DNA of 30,396 nt, taken from the IMG/VR virus record IMGVR_UViG_3300046453_000057, positions 1 through 30,396 of that record; one strand, 5' to 3'. The notes under the pieces were generated by a model. It did no database searches, was not told where the DNA came from, and saw only the letters and a list, made by a program, of their open reading frames with translations. Positions 21,301-29,990 of the stretch are shown one piece after another; positions within the stretch are counted from its first letter, which is position 1; each line of letters opens with the position of its first letter. This DNA comes from a virus. The position numbers were made by a program, and so were the translations under genes.

Positions 21301-23136
21301 CACTTCTGTGACGATCGTTTTCTTTGCCACCGGTTCTGCCTTCACCTTCGTCTTAACCTCTGCCTTTGGTTCAACCCGCGCAACTTCGGTTTTAATCGTT
21401 GGTTTAACGTAGGTTGACTTCTCAGGGGTATTCTCCGGGAACAGCTTGTTTTTATCAAACTCCGCACTTTGGGCAAACTCGATGTCTGCTTGTGTTAGAG
21501 GCTGCTTCGCATTGACCTTGTTCATGATTTCCTGTTCGCGAGTCAAGGAGCTGCTGCGGATTGCCCCCTCTTTCGCTGTTCCGGTTGTTCCGACCTTTGC
21601 GATTACCTGTTTAGGCTGGGCAGCATCAGCAAATACTTGCGGCGCTGAGCTTTTTACTGGATTCCCTACGCCTGCCACTTCCCGCATTTCTTGATTGGCT
21701 CGGGCTGCTCCGATCATACCTTTCTGCGGTACGGCTGTGCGTTTCGGGTACGCCAGATCAATCAGTTCATTGAGGCTCGGGTCCGTGCGGTCAGCCATTT
21801 GGGACCATAGGTTCTCCAGTTCCAAATCTTCGCGTCCCGGCGTGAACGAACGTTTCTGTGCTTCGGCAATGAGGTTCTCGAACTTCTGCCGGTACACGTT
21901 CTGACGTTGCTCAATCCGTGCTGAAGTCGATGTGCTGCGCCCTGGAGGCAGCGCCAACAGTTCAGGTGATTGCGGAAGTGCTAAAGGATTCGTTTCAGGC
22001 AGGTTTGTCTTGATTTCACTTTGTGGCACAACCTCTGCTTGCGGCGTGTTAACTGCCTCTAGAGTTTCTGCTACTTCGCTGTCAGAACGTCCGGCCTTCT
22101 TCATAACTTTTCCAAGCGCTGTTGTGAATCCTTCACTAACGATGGAACCGGCATAACCAAGACCTAATCCTGCACCCAATCCGATTTGCGCATTATTAAT
22201 GATTTCTTGATTGCTGTCCTGCCCGTTGATTAATCCTGCTGCCACGTTTTGGAGTGGTCCTGCAAGGGTTTCGCCCACGGTTCCCGCCGCTACTCTCCCG
22301 GCTATCTCTGAGCTTCCTTTTGGGATTAACCCCCTGTTAATCAAGGAATTTGCGGCATAGTTAACATATTTCTGACCAATACCAGTATTAAGAACTTTGT
22401 TAGCCGCCTCATAAGGGGCCATATTGGGTCCAGAACCGACCGGCGCACCTGTGGGAGTGATGAATGGTGTAACAAAGTCGTTAATGGCGTCAGTAACCTT
22501 GTCAATTACAGGGAACTTTGTTGTGTCTCTTCGTGTAGCACCGGAATTCCCGGCGAATGCACGGGAGGCAGCTACCCCTGCCGGATTTCCCTGCGTGATG
22601 TAGTTCATGATGTTGGCATATGCTTTGACCGCGTCCGGCGCGTTATCGTCTGAAATTTCCTTCTTGGTAATCTCATATTGCGAAACTCCCGGGATATCTG
22701 AGGCGTTGGCCGGGCCGCGTCCTGTCTGATGCACGAGGTTGGCTGCTGGAACCTTGTCTTTGAGCGTGGACTGTATGCCTTGGCTGGTTTGAAGCAATTG
22801 AGGTGCTGGAATTTTGTCCTGTAGTGTAGGCGTTTCTTTTGGTGTCAGACGGATGGACGGCACAACTTCTGCGGTCTTGTTCTTCGCCTGTTCAGCTTTA
22901 AAGTCTACAGCGTATGGCTCTTTCTGCGGAACTGGTTGCTGTTTCATCACGCCGGACAAAGTGTCTTTTAACACTTGACTTGTGACACTGGATTTCTGCT
23001 GCTGTTCAGGTGTTTTCACTTCTCCGCGAAGTTCTTTCTTTCTGCGTTCAATAAAAGAGGAGGCACTCTCTGTGCCCCCTCCGTTTTTTTCGCGCAATTC
23101 TCTTTTGCGTTTCTCCACAAACGATTCGACTACCAT
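18322..23136 (-). CDS. Giant internal virion / DNA ejection protein (LPD38-like region)
   Basis: 1604 residues from ATG 23136 (GGAGG 6 nt upstream; the GTG further up lies in the ribosome site). The N-terminus repeats one short motif twice: SFVEKRKRELREK and SFIERRKKELRGE. A Pro/Lys-rich disordered part follows, then Ala/Gly-rich helices that could cross a membrane (TGLSAIGFYLNQLGIITG; GAGLGLGYAGSIV), long coiled coils (about 640-900), and a C-terminal third resembling the LPD38 region of large polyvalent phage proteins. Size and place after lysozyme and tailspike genes fit the T7 gp16-type ejected proteins. No catalytic motif was found. Confidence 0.78.
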   Translation of the reverse strand: MVVESFVEKRKRELREKNGGGTESASSFIERRKKELRGEVKTPEQQQKSSVTSQVLKDTLSGVMKQQPVPQKEPYAVDFKAEQAKNKTAEVVPSIRLTPKETPTLQDKIPAPQLLQTSQGIQSTLKDKVPAANLVHQTGRGPANASDIPGVSQYEITKKEISDDNAPDAVKAYANIMNYITQGNPAGVAASRAFAGNSGATRRDTTKFPVIDKVTDAINDFVTPFITPTGAPVGSGPNMAPYEAANKVLNTGIGQKYVNYAANSLINRGLIPKGSSEIAGRVAAGTVGETLAGPLQNVAAGLINGQDSNQEIINNAQIGLGAGLGLGYAGSIVSEGFTTALGKVMKKAGRSDSEVAETLEAVNTPQAEVVPQSEIKTNLPETNPLALPQSPELLALPPGRSTSTSARIEQRQNVYRQKFENLIAEAQKRSFTPGREDLELENLWSQMADRTDPSLNELIDLAYPKRTAVPQKGMIGAARANQEMREVAGVGNPVKSSAPQVFADAAQPKQVIAKVGTTGTAKEGAIRSSSLTREQEIMNKVNAKQPLTQADIEFAQSAEFDKNKLFPENTPEKSTYVKPTIKTEVARVEPKAEVKTKVKAEPVAKKTIVTEVKKVSKLSTVPEKKTPGIRANFKTMTDSKAISSTLKGKIAKLDQTYQASKNADVLANSNEALKDLAKVESDFLKSGSSGAQHISNGYRAMQELDKAGEHARALAIADKLAKDLTEAGQTVQAASLISRLSPEGQLLNLIRTAEKNGKVVDVADSVKFKNLAEKVQETTGAGKEENSIADILNRLEQGGANADDIKALGDYLKSAESKIKAKPVKDRLPNELKDSRARDKVVSFLEAQEAAAQARINKRRGRLNSLPVDEWIDYSILIAAKVGKGIIKAETYAEDLVKLFGEDIRPIARQVFEKAQELVGSVTKGSIEGDFIKADNAFKRITGKSSMNQQERIVEKYVAANPQVTPKDIESLRKLSKSLTDLQGLERTQADMAMQKILNSYEKSSIMDKVNAIRYIAMLFNSGTQAINAISGPAMATTARVADMFGVMIDSTLSTILKTPRTTTLYGANPVKFTAEYFKALKTGAKAGWEGVNPAGIQGSNEIRGLTYKGKYNPLSYLERSLGAVAKGADYATYSAIYKGEMEKQGFLDALENGIKRSNKDAIKQHIRKFVNDPPEAALEQADRIAKNSTFQRNDTLGGETANWLNSGSGKVQKVVSPVVRTVFPFVRTPINIASTAVTMTPGGIIKGLIQLSSKSNATQREAIRTLSLGLTGTGLSAIGFYLNQLGIITGSNDSGDKNVDNIREQVGKGKYRFNTSALQRYVGALLDGKGADAAEKAAKYQEGDKQFDYNKLQPLAFPLAIGAEASALKGKPNQVTGTVSGAAGSLFGMSTLRGVQDVFQPQFGGTQGEKATGVATRLGESFLKSFSPSMLAQEARRQDPVMRKTAYNDGIVADVKDYYKSRIPGLSESLPANKTTLGQDKLNAPGIKGQYLNPYKSEVARYTQAGQFIVDLMERTGDTSIAPSAPAKKVRGKNENDESVTISIPPKRYEKLQEDIGNEIINRVMEIEGGTDEELITQLEEIYSEVRKEYMDEVKEELGLQVN

Positions 23137-23147
23137 TTCGCGCCTCC

Positions 23148-23594
23148 TCACTTGGAAAACTTGTTGTAATACGTGGTTACGCCCTTAACCCAGTAATCGT
23201 TGAGTCCGTTCGGGTCGTTTGCCGCGCCATTTGGAGCATACTTTTTCTGGATCGCTTCGATGGTTGTCAGTCCCTTGTCGATGTAGTTACGTTTCAGGTT
23301 AGATGCCATCTTTTCGATTCCTTCTTCGATACTGTCAAACGTCATGAGTCCGTTTTTACCCATCATGCCGCCCACATTGTTCTTTGTCTTGACCGCATTG
23401 CTTGTACCGTTACCTGTCTCGTGTACAGCAATAGCCGCAAGCAAAGCAGGGTCAATGCCGTATTTAGCACCAATCGAAGAGAAGATATCTCCAGTGTTCT
23501 TAAGTGACCCGCCAAGACTTGAGTTGAGTTTAGCCCCACTAGCCGAAGCCGTAGGGCTAATTACTCCCCCTTTGAGGGTACCGCCCCGCCCCAT
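23148..23594 (-). CDS. Virion-associated lysozyme/glucosaminidase, probably made by -1 frameshift
   Basis: 148 residues if started at ATG 23594, but no ribosome site precedes that ATG. The frame is the -1 frame of the 558-codon gene, and a slippery A AAG GGG lies in the overlap, so the usual product is probably a fusion of 696 residues. The domain FSSIGAKYGIDPALLAAIAV, HETGNG with Glu59, NNVGGMMGKNGL and YAPNGAANDPNGLNDYWVKG is the lysozyme-like fold of mannosyl-glycoprotein endo-beta-N-acetylglucosaminidases. It would locally open the cell wall during DNA entry. Confidence 0.85.
   Translation of the reverse strand: MGRGGTLKGGVISPTASASGAKLNSSLGGSLKNTGDIFSSIGAKYGIDPALLAAIAVHETGNGTSNAVKTKNNVGGMMGKNGLMTFDSIEEGIEKMASNLKRNYIDKGLTTIEAIQKKYAPNGAANDPNGLNDYWVKGVTTYYNKFSK
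23530..23573 (-). promoter_or_regulatory. Programmed -1 ribosomal frameshift signal
   Basis: Minus strand: slippery heptamer A AAG GGG (23573-23567) in the reading frame of the 558-codon gene, followed by GAG TAA. A spacer of 6 nt (GAGTAA) leads to a stem of 7 perfect pairs, TTAGCCC (23560-23554) with GGGCTAA (23536-23530). A C-UUCG-G tip lies inside its 17-nt loop. After slipping, both tRNAs re-pair fully (AAA, GGG) and reading goes on as GGA GTA ATT into the lysozyme. Confidence 0.72.
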
Positions 23595-25237
23595 GTCAGG
23601 CCGTTTGCACGGTAGGCACGGTACATTTCGTATTCGGACATGTCGGAGTTAAGGATGTATTCTTCTACGGTATCCGGGTTCTTGAGGTTGCCTGTTTTGC
23701 TGTCTCTCACGGCTATTTTTTCAAGGGAGGACTGGTAATCTTCATATGTCTTACCAACGTTTTTCGACTCTGTTTCTTGCAGCTTTTGCAGTTCGGCTTC
23801 TGCGGTCAGCACCTTTAACTGGTCCAGTCTTGCATCAGAATCCGACTGATACGGAGTTTTCCCGATTTCAGCAACGGTCTTTCTCAGTTGCTCCAGTTGG
23901 AGTTTAGCCGCCTCAGAATAGTTTGAAGCGTCAATACTCTTCATTGCCAGATCAAGCGCTGCTGCTTGGTTCGTTGTGCTGTTCGGATCCGTCAATTGTG
24001 TCAGCTGGTAGGCCGCTGTGTCGTTGCTGATCTTACCGGACTGTACCTGCTGCTGTAGCTGCTTGATTTGGAGTTGCGAAGTCTCTGGATAGTTAGCGAG
24101 GTCAATCTGTGCAATCTGATTTGCAATCGCCTGTGATTGGTTGTTAAGCAACTGCCCGGCGGTAGAGGCTGCATTTGCTGCTCCCTGCATGGTTTGCTGT
24201 CCGTCCAGTACTCCAGTTAAACCAGCAACTTGGAGGTTATACTGCTTCTCAGCGCTTTCCAACTCTGCGGCCTTACTCTCAATGTAGTTACCCGATTGAT
24301 TGCGGAACGCGTTAGCTTGAGCGTATGCGGCTCCTGTAGCGTCTGTAAGGGCTTCTTGTGTGTAGTGGTCCTCTATGTTTCGTCCTCTGTCCTGCTGGGC
24401 TGCTTGGTATCCTGTAGACCCGTCCCATGCGGTAGGTGCGTTGTTCCGGTAAAAGGATGCATCCTGCAATGTCCGGTTGTCCTGCGTCACGTCATTGGCG
24501 TAATCGTAGCGGCGGTTCAGCTCCGTTTCCTGCGATTGTGCTGCGGCCATCATGGCAGCAAGTTCACGTTCATATGCTGCGGTGGCGAGGGAACGGTAAT
24601 CCTTCGGAACCACCTCTTCTATTGATGTTTCTGAAGTGGTTGTAGGCGACTTGGCACCCATACCATTGATATAGCTGCGGAGTTGATCCGCGCTCATTCC
24701 TTTGACCATTGCGGCAGTGTTCGGGTCCAGTTGGGCGTATAAAGGGTTTGCCTGTGAGGCGATATAGTTTTTGTTGGACGCATTGTAATTGTCCTTCAGA
24801 TACAGGATATCGTTGAGCGTCTTCCCGCCTTGCGCCACATAGTTTGTTGTAGGCGTTGCTTGCGCTGTAGGTGATACTGTAGGCGATACAGCAGCTTTAG
24901 GCGTTGCCACTGGAGTAACTGCAGCTTTTGGAACGGCTGCGGCATATGCGGCGTTATTGGCTGCATTGCTCGTATTGGTCAACGGTATTCCCGCTGCGGC
25001 TTTACGCTGAATCTCCGTCTGGATCTGCGGCGATATGGCAGGTGTTGCGCTGGCCTTCATCGTGCCGGTAGGCTGAGGCGCTGGAGCTAGTTTGTTCTGT
25101 GTAGGTGCCGGAACAGCTGCCGTCTGCACCGCTGGTGTGTCTACTTGTGGCGCGTTCACGGTTGAGGTGAATATAGGCTGTCCTGCCGCTGTTTTCGCTT
25201 TGGCTGCGGCTTGGAGTTGTTCGAGTCTGGTTGACAT
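23561..25237 (-). CDS. Internal virion protein, Ala/Gln-rich
   Basis: 558 residues, GGAGG 6 nt before the ATG. The first 140 residues are low in complexity (Ala/Pro/Thr, with a doubled PKAAV-TP unit). The rest is mostly helix: long Gln/Ala coils, with two related segments at about 375-400 (LANYPETSQLQIKQLQQQV) and 440-465 (IDASNYSEAAKLQLEQLRKT). The end VPSKGE stops right after the slippery site, so most ribosomes give this form and some add the lysozyme. Between the tailspike and giant protein genes, an ejected core protein (T7 gp14/gp15-like role) is the best fit. No sequence family recognised. Confidence 0.75.
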   Translation of the reverse strand: MSTRLEQLQAAAKAKTAAGQPIFTSTVNAPQVDTPAVQTAAVPAPTQNKLAPAPQPTGTMKASATPAISPQIQTEIQRKAAAGIPLTNTSNAANNAAYAAAVPKAAVTPVATPKAAVSPTVSPTAQATPTTNYVAQGGKTLNDILYLKDNYNASNKNYIASQANPLYAQLDPNTAAMVKGMSADQLRSYINGMGAKSPTTTSETSIEEVVPKDYRSLATAAYERELAAMMAAAQSQETELNRRYDYANDVTQDNRTLQDASFYRNNAPTAWDGSTGYQAAQQDRGRNIEDHYTQEALTDATGAAYAQANAFRNQSGNYIESKAAELESAEKQYNLQVAGLTGVLDGQQTMQGAANAASTAGQLLNNQSQAIANQIAQIDLANYPETSQLQIKQLQQQVQSGKISNDTAAYQLTQLTDPNSTTNQAAALDLAMKSIDASNYSEAAKLQLEQLRKTVAEIGKTPYQSDSDARLDQLKVLTAEAELQKLQETESKNVGKTYEDYQSSLEKIAVRDSKTGNLKNPDTVEEYILNSDMSEYEMYRAYRANGLTWGGAVPSKGE

Positions 25238-25252
25238 GGTTGTCCTCCTTTC

Positions 25253-27127
25253 TTACCAGAACCACATATTTGGTTTTATTGTGATTAGTATTCTTGCATC
25301 TGTTAGCGCATTTGAACTGGCTAGGTCTAAACAATACACCGTAATCTGAGTAAAACTATCATACGTGTTGTAATTATCTGCATCTACTGTATTCGTAGCA
25401 ACAACAGAGCAATGCAACCTTTGAGAAAGGTCGAATGTGTTTGCGTTCAACGCTTCCGCACTAACTAAAGCGCGCGATATTTGTTTTGTTCCAAACGTTA
25501 CGCGGTACGTTCCACTAGTTAATTTTGTGATTGTTGTAGTAATATCGCTAGGTAAATCATGGGTAGCCGATCCGTCTGCTTTTATATAGACATGAAATTC
25601 ACCATTATATAAAACGTTTGTTATGTTATCGTTTATCATAATCGGAGACACTGTAGTCGTTCCGTCAGTTATTTCAAATACTTGTTTGTTGTTCTTAAGA
25701 TTTATGCGTCCTCTTAGATTTCCGGTATCCTGCACATGGTCATTTGGGTAAAGTTGAAACAATACTTCTTTCACTGAAACATAACCAAAGTTAGCGTTTA
25801 TTTCCACTGTTCCGCCTGTACCGTATGGATAAATCCCACTTGCAATTGACGGATGTGTAGGTTTTTGGTCTTCACTATTGTAATGAGGGTTTATCTCTAA
25901 ATAGCCTAACTTTTGAATACTCGGTCTTGTCGTATTGCTTTCATACCAGCACGATTCAATTTTTAAATCTTGGAATTGTTGCAGATCAAAGGCTTGTCCA
26001 CCTAATTCAAAGTCGCAATCTTCGATATTGACATTAATAATCGTTGAGTAAACACCATCTTTTTTATTCGTGATGGCTATACCTGTGTTTTGAACGAAAA
26101 TATCGTTTTTAAATCTTAGAATAGTTGATATATTACCCGTACCCGGATTTGTGTTAGGACCAATGATAAAACCGTTATTGTTATTGTGAATATAATTGTC
26201 TTCAATATATACGATAACTCCAGCGATAACGCCGACAGTGTTAAAGCCGGTGATGTTCAACTTTCTGATGTTAGCGATATATCCAACAAAGTTGAACGCC
26301 GTTTGGTTGCTTGCGGCTCCAAGTCCTTGAAGGGTGAGATTGTACATATTTCCGTAGTTGGGAGAATAAGCAACTCCACCTATTAACGTAGTGCCGATGC
26401 CATAAAAAAGTTCCTTATTTGTTCCTATGAACTTTATAATAGCCCCTAACCAGTATTCTCCTTCCCACTCCATCCCGTTTTGTTTCATGTACAGCGTGTT
26501 GCTGACAATATAAGTGCCGTAAGGGAAATATAGTTTTGCTCCTGTATCTGACATTACTTGGAGTGCTACCGTGTCGTCAGTTACTCCGTCGCCTTTTGCA
26601 GATACCATCCCAGTAGGTGGGTATTTGACATTAATCCACTGGCTGTTACTTCTGTTTTCCAGTTGAATGAATTTAGCTTGTATTCCTGCATCTGATACAG
26701 GTCCGATTAATGCAGGATCTAGCTTATCAAGCGTTACAGAATTAGGAGCAATCGCGCGAGTGCTTACGGATGAAGTCCCGTATTTCGGTTCCGTAATCGT
26801 CCCATTCGCAATCTTTGCCGCTGTCACAACCAAGTCTGCAAGCTTTGCGAGTGTGATTGATCCATCTGCAAGCTTTTCTGTAGTAACTCCTAAGTTTGCA
26901 AGCTTAGAAGTGATGATAGCGGAATTACGAATATGCCGTGTAACAATGGATTGGTCAGGAATCGGCAGCTCTAACTCTGTGATGAAGTTAGAAAACAACG
27001 CATAGTTATCATTAATCGTTTGCGCAAGGTCCTGCAAGGCCGGGTCGATCACACCTGAGTTAATCGTATTACCCGGCGTTGTATTGGCGTAGTACGCGTT
27101 TAGGTTTGTTGTAGGTACGTTTCCCAT
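25253..27127 (-). CDS. Tailspike with pectate-lyase-type beta helix
   Basis: 624 residues; GGAGGT 5 nt before the ATG. The N-terminus (1-65) is the virion-binding part. Residues 66-145 hold about seven short repeats of the type VTTEKLADGSITLAKLA, as in trimeric fibre necks. From 168 the Pectate_lyase_3 start is plain: VSAKGDGVTDDTVALQ, then YFPYGTYIVSNTLYMK and a long series of right-handed beta-helix turns (INVNIEDCDFELGG). The last 150 residues are a beta-rich tip ending in Trp. It would bind and cut a surface polysaccharide. Catalytic residues cannot be named from sequence alone. Confidence 0.9.
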   Translation of the reverse strand: MGNVPTTNLNAYYANTTPGNTINSGVIDPALQDLAQTINDNYALFSNFITELELPIPDQSIVTRHIRNSAIITSKLANLGVTTEKLADGSITLAKLADLVVTAAKIANGTITEPKYGTSSVSTRAIAPNSVTLDKLDPALIGPVSDAGIQAKFIQLENRSNSQWINVKYPPTGMVSAKGDGVTDDTVALQVMSDTGAKLYFPYGTYIVSNTLYMKQNGMEWEGEYWLGAIIKFIGTNKELFYGIGTTLIGGVAYSPNYGNMYNLTLQGLGAASNQTAFNFVGYIANIRKLNITGFNTVGVIAGVIVYIEDNYIHNNNNGFIIGPNTNPGTGNISTILRFKNDIFVQNTGIAITNKKDGVYSTIINVNIEDCDFELGGQAFDLQQFQDLKIESCWYESNTTRPSIQKLGYLEINPHYNSEDQKPTHPSIASGIYPYGTGGTVEINANFGYVSVKEVLFQLYPNDHVQDTGNLRGRINLKNNKQVFEITDGTTTVSPIMINDNITNVLYNGEFHVYIKADGSATHDLPSDITTTITKLTSGTYRVTFGTKQISRALVSAEALNANTFDLSQRLHCSVVATNTVDADNYNTYDSFTQITVYCLDLASSNALTDARILITIKPNMWFW

Positions 27128-27128
27128 G

Positions 27129-28739
27129 TTAACCTCCTATTCCCGATGCCGTTCCTTCCACACGATAGCGGAGGATTTCAATCGGTTCGTCTCTGTCATT
27201 GCTGAAGATGATCTGCGCATATTTGGCTTTTTTGTGAAGTTTTTTACGCTTGACTTGGTTGATATTGTCCGTGTAGTTCAGATTTGCGTATTGGGCTTCA
27301 TCGTAGGCCGACACATCATACACGCCTATTTCATTGAATATCGCCTTGTCCAGCAGCAACGCTCCCGCACCGTACACAAACTTGATGTCCAGCGAGGACT
27401 TGACGGTGTACATGGCTGATTCAACCTGCATGTAATGAAAGTACGATGATTCCCCGGTGAACTCTGCACTCAGTAGTCCAGTAGCAATGTAAAACTTCAC
27501 GGTGGTTCCCGAAGACTTAGCTGCTTGGTCCCAATCCGTGTACAACGTTTCGTCTAGTTTGTGCAGGAGACCCGTTGTATTGCCGAAGTACATCGCCCCG
27601 GCAAACTCCGTCAGTGACTTTGTGGACCACGGTAAGCGCCACAGGTACCATTCTTGATTTTGAGTGTCGTAGTTGAAGATATAATGTGTAGATCCCCGGT
27701 CAATCGCCAGTTTCAAGCGTCCAGTTAAAGAGTCGAACGCCACCACTGCTGCGGTCTTTTCGGCATCCGTGAATCCGAATTTGTTGAAGTCGATTTTGTT
27801 GTCCATCAGGTTCCGTGTGCTGTACTGCCGTGTGCCGGACGTTTCAACATTGTCTATGCCTGTGTCGTATATCTCATTCATGCCGTTGTCAGAGAGGTAG
27901 GCGACAGTCTGCTGACCTGTGGGATAAGTGATCTTAGCGATCCCGCGGGATGATATGTTGCCATTGTTGGTGTTCAGGTACAAATTTGCTTTGAAAGGAT
28001 TATCAGACACTCCGTCATCAAATGTTTCACCGCTTATTACTCCCCAGCCTCTGCGCATGGGAAGCAGACAAAGACCTCCAAAGTCGATACCAGGTCCAGT
28101 TACATAATCGTTATCCCTCACAAATCTAAATATTTGTCCATCGTTTCCATCTACAGGAAAGTAATCATAGTGGTATCTCATGGAGTACCAGATAAGGTCT
28201 GTCCCATCGGAAACAAATACGTGTCCTGTAAAGACCCAAATGTATTTAATACCCCTAGCGTTTATGTTTGCTAGTCCGTTTTTGATTATTGGCATTGGTG
28301 CATCTGCTGCTGGAACAACATTTTTAACTTGTGATCCGTCATACTGCTGCAAGCTGCCTCCACTCGTCAGTAAGAGGTTGGATACGTCTGCATAGTCGGT
28401 ATATCCTACGCCAAACACGTTTGAGCTGGTGAATGCGTTCGTCATCGTCTGTGCTGCCAAAGCTCCCGCAGAGTACTTGTACAATGTACTCCCCGATACA
28501 GCGAACAGGTCAGGCGCTACGCTCGATGCTGTAGCCTTGTATGGTATGAGGTAGGTTAATGGTCCGCCTAACGCCGAAGTCGTTACAGGGACGCTACCAG
28601 GGCGCTTGCCGATGGTGTTCACTGACTTGAGGCAAGCATCCATTGCTAACCGCTGTGACCCGGCAGGAAGTTGTCCCGGGTTCAGCGCTGAGTTCATGCC
28701 AAGGGACGGTGTGATTTCAATTGCGAATGGAGTTTCCAT
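27129..28739 (-). CDS. Tail nozzle / hub protein, P22 gp10 or T7 gp12-like
   Basis: 536 residues. The opening IEITPSLGMNSALNPGQLPA and the sum of many short beta strands with repeated DGTDLIWYS-, GRLKLAID- and NTTGLLHKLDE-type turns suggest a beta-propeller. The set of adaptor, second connector, this protein, then tailspike is the normal podovirus tail order. The start overlaps the upstream stop by one base (TAATG). The fold is inferred from length, strand pattern and place. Confidence 0.72.
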   Translation of the reverse strand: METPFAIEITPSLGMNSALNPGQLPAGSQRLAMDACLKSVNTIGKRPGSVPVTTSALGGPLTYLIPYKATASSVAPDLFAVSGSTLYKYSAGALAAQTMTNAFTSSNVFGVGYTDYADVSNLLLTSGGSLQQYDGSQVKNVVPAADAPMPIIKNGLANINARGIKYIWVFTGHVFVSDGTDLIWYSMRYHYDYFPVDGNDGQIFRFVRDNDYVTGPGIDFGGLCLLPMRRGWGVISGETFDDGVSDNPFKANLYLNTNNGNISSRGIAKITYPTGQQTVAYLSDNGMNEIYDTGIDNVETSGTRQYSTRNLMDNKIDFNKFGFTDAEKTAAVVAFDSLTGRLKLAIDRGSTHYIFNYDTQNQEWYLWRLPWSTKSLTEFAGAMYFGNTTGLLHKLDETLYTDWDQAAKSSGTTVKFYIATGLLSAEFTGESSYFHYMQVESAMYTVKSSLDIKFVYGAGALLLDKAIFNEIGVYDVSAYDEAQYANLNYTDNINQVKRKKLHKKAKYAQIIFSNDRDEPIEILRYRVEGTASGIGG

Positions 28740-29401
28740 TACAAACCACTCCCAAACATTTCATCGACATCAGCCATGCTTGGAACATAACCACTACCAA
28801 ACGTTCCTCTGCCTGTAATGCTGGCTTTCTGGACTATTTTAAGATGTTCTTTAGAAAGTGTCATATAGTGTGACACCAAATCCTTCGCTGTGGGCCTGCT
28901 TTCTAAAATAAGACCTGCTACGTAATAACAAAGCCCCATTGCACCGGCATCAGGAAATTGAACAATACTGTCTAACGAAGCAATGGTGGAAGGGTAATGA
29001 ATGTAATGCAAAATATGGTCTCCAGCTGGCAGTGGGTTTCCGGGATATGTAAAACCTTTGATGTTTATCTGAAGGTTAGACGCATCTTTAAACCAACCCC
29101 GTGTGTCTGGAAACGAAACGCGCTTCTGCATATCTCTCCCATTAGGATCAATGATTCTCAACGGAGCATACATATCCGAAATATCTGATCCGCCTATCTG
29201 GAATATGGCATCATCATCTGTAGAGATATATAATGCATCCGACTTTTTTTCTTGGTATGCAATGTGGGCTAGTCTTCGCAGTGCCATGGTTAGCATTTCA
29301 AAGATAGCCGCATTTTGAACGCCTGTTTCGTCTCCGATTTCCTCTAAGAATGAGGCTGCTAGACGCTTTATAGTAGGAACTAAATCAGAGGCAATTAGCA
29401 T
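28739..29401 (-). CDS. Connector/tail-assembly protein, podovirus type
   Basis: 220 residues. Helical N-terminus (LIASDLVPTIKRLAASFLEE, ALRRLAHIAYQEKKSD), a beta-rich middle (DPNGRDMQKRVSFPDTRGWF, then GDHILHYIHYPSTI) and helical end (KDLVSHYMTLSKEHLKI). A helix bundle with an inserted beta domain is usual for head-tail connectors and tail tube gatekeepers of podoviruses. No direct family match can be named. Gap to the upstream gene is 1 nt. Confidence 0.65.
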   Translation of the reverse strand: MLIASDLVPTIKRLAASFLEEIGDETGVQNAAIFEMLTMALRRLAHIAYQEKKSDALYISTDDDAIFQIGGSDISDMYAPLRIIDPNGRDMQKRVSFPDTRGWFKDASNLQINIKGFTYPGNPLPAGDHILHYIHYPSTIASLDSIVQFPDAGAMGLCYYVAGLILESRPTAKDLVSHYMTLSKEHLKIVQKASITGRGTFGSGYVPSMADVDEMFGSGL

Positions 29402-29402
29402 T

Positions 29403-29987
29403 TCACCACATCCGATCTATAATGACTGGTTCGTCACTAAGTGAGTAATACGAAATTACATTTATTTTCATACCTTCGTACATTTGAGCATAGTTTTGCT
29501 GATTCGCTCTAGCTTGATTTTCACCAATACGAGCAATTACATCAGGTTGTTGATAGTACTTTGAAAATCCGTAGAACGTGTACACGGTTCTTAATCTATC
29601 AGGTAAGTCGATTTCATCAAATATTGTCTCGAAGTATGTCAGGTGCTTATAGTAATCAACAACCAGAGTATCAGGAGCAATCCATAAGATGCGCGGCAGG
29701 ATGATTTTCCCGCTGTAAATCCGGTAATCAATTAATAGATCAGTATCAATCATTTGATTAATATCGCTTTGCAGTCTCAGGCGGTTGATTAACTTCAGAT
29801 CATCGGGCAAAGTGTACTCTAAATCAGTAGTAGTTAATGTGATTTCAACAGGATCGGTAGGAATATTGATGTTTGTGCCAATATCCGCGTTCACTTCATT
29901 CGACCAATTAAGTACATCTGCGTCTTCAATCGCATATTTCACTTGACGTTCGATTAAAAACCGAATGTCAGATAGTGTTGTCGCCAT
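29403..29987 (-). CDS. Head-tail adaptor-like protein
   Basis: 194 residues. MATTLSDIRFLIERQVKYAI, the beta stretch VEITLTTTDLEYTLPDDLKL, IYSGKIILPRILWIAPDTLV and helical end QARANQQNYAQMYEGMKINV fit the adaptor proteins of podoviruses (P22 gp4/SU10-adaptor type), which join portal to nozzle. It starts 3 nt after the stop of the upstream gene. Assigned by pattern and place. Confidence 0.68.
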   Translation of the reverse strand: MATTLSDIRFLIERQVKYAIEDADVLNWSNEVNADIGTNINIPTDPVEITLTTTDLEYTLPDDLKLINRLRLQSDINQMIDTDLLIDYRIYSGKIILPRILWIAPDTLVVDYYKHLTYFETIFDEIDLPDRLRTVYTFYGFSKYYQQPDVIARIGENQARANQQNYAQMYEGMKINVISYYSLSDEPVIIDRMW

Positions 29988-29990
29988 GGT

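Noticed and set aside
25002-25334. Minus-strand 110-codon frame across the gap between the tailspike and internal protein genes
   Set aside because: It overlaps both genes in a different frame, with low-complexity Ser/Thr/Arg content and no ribosome site.
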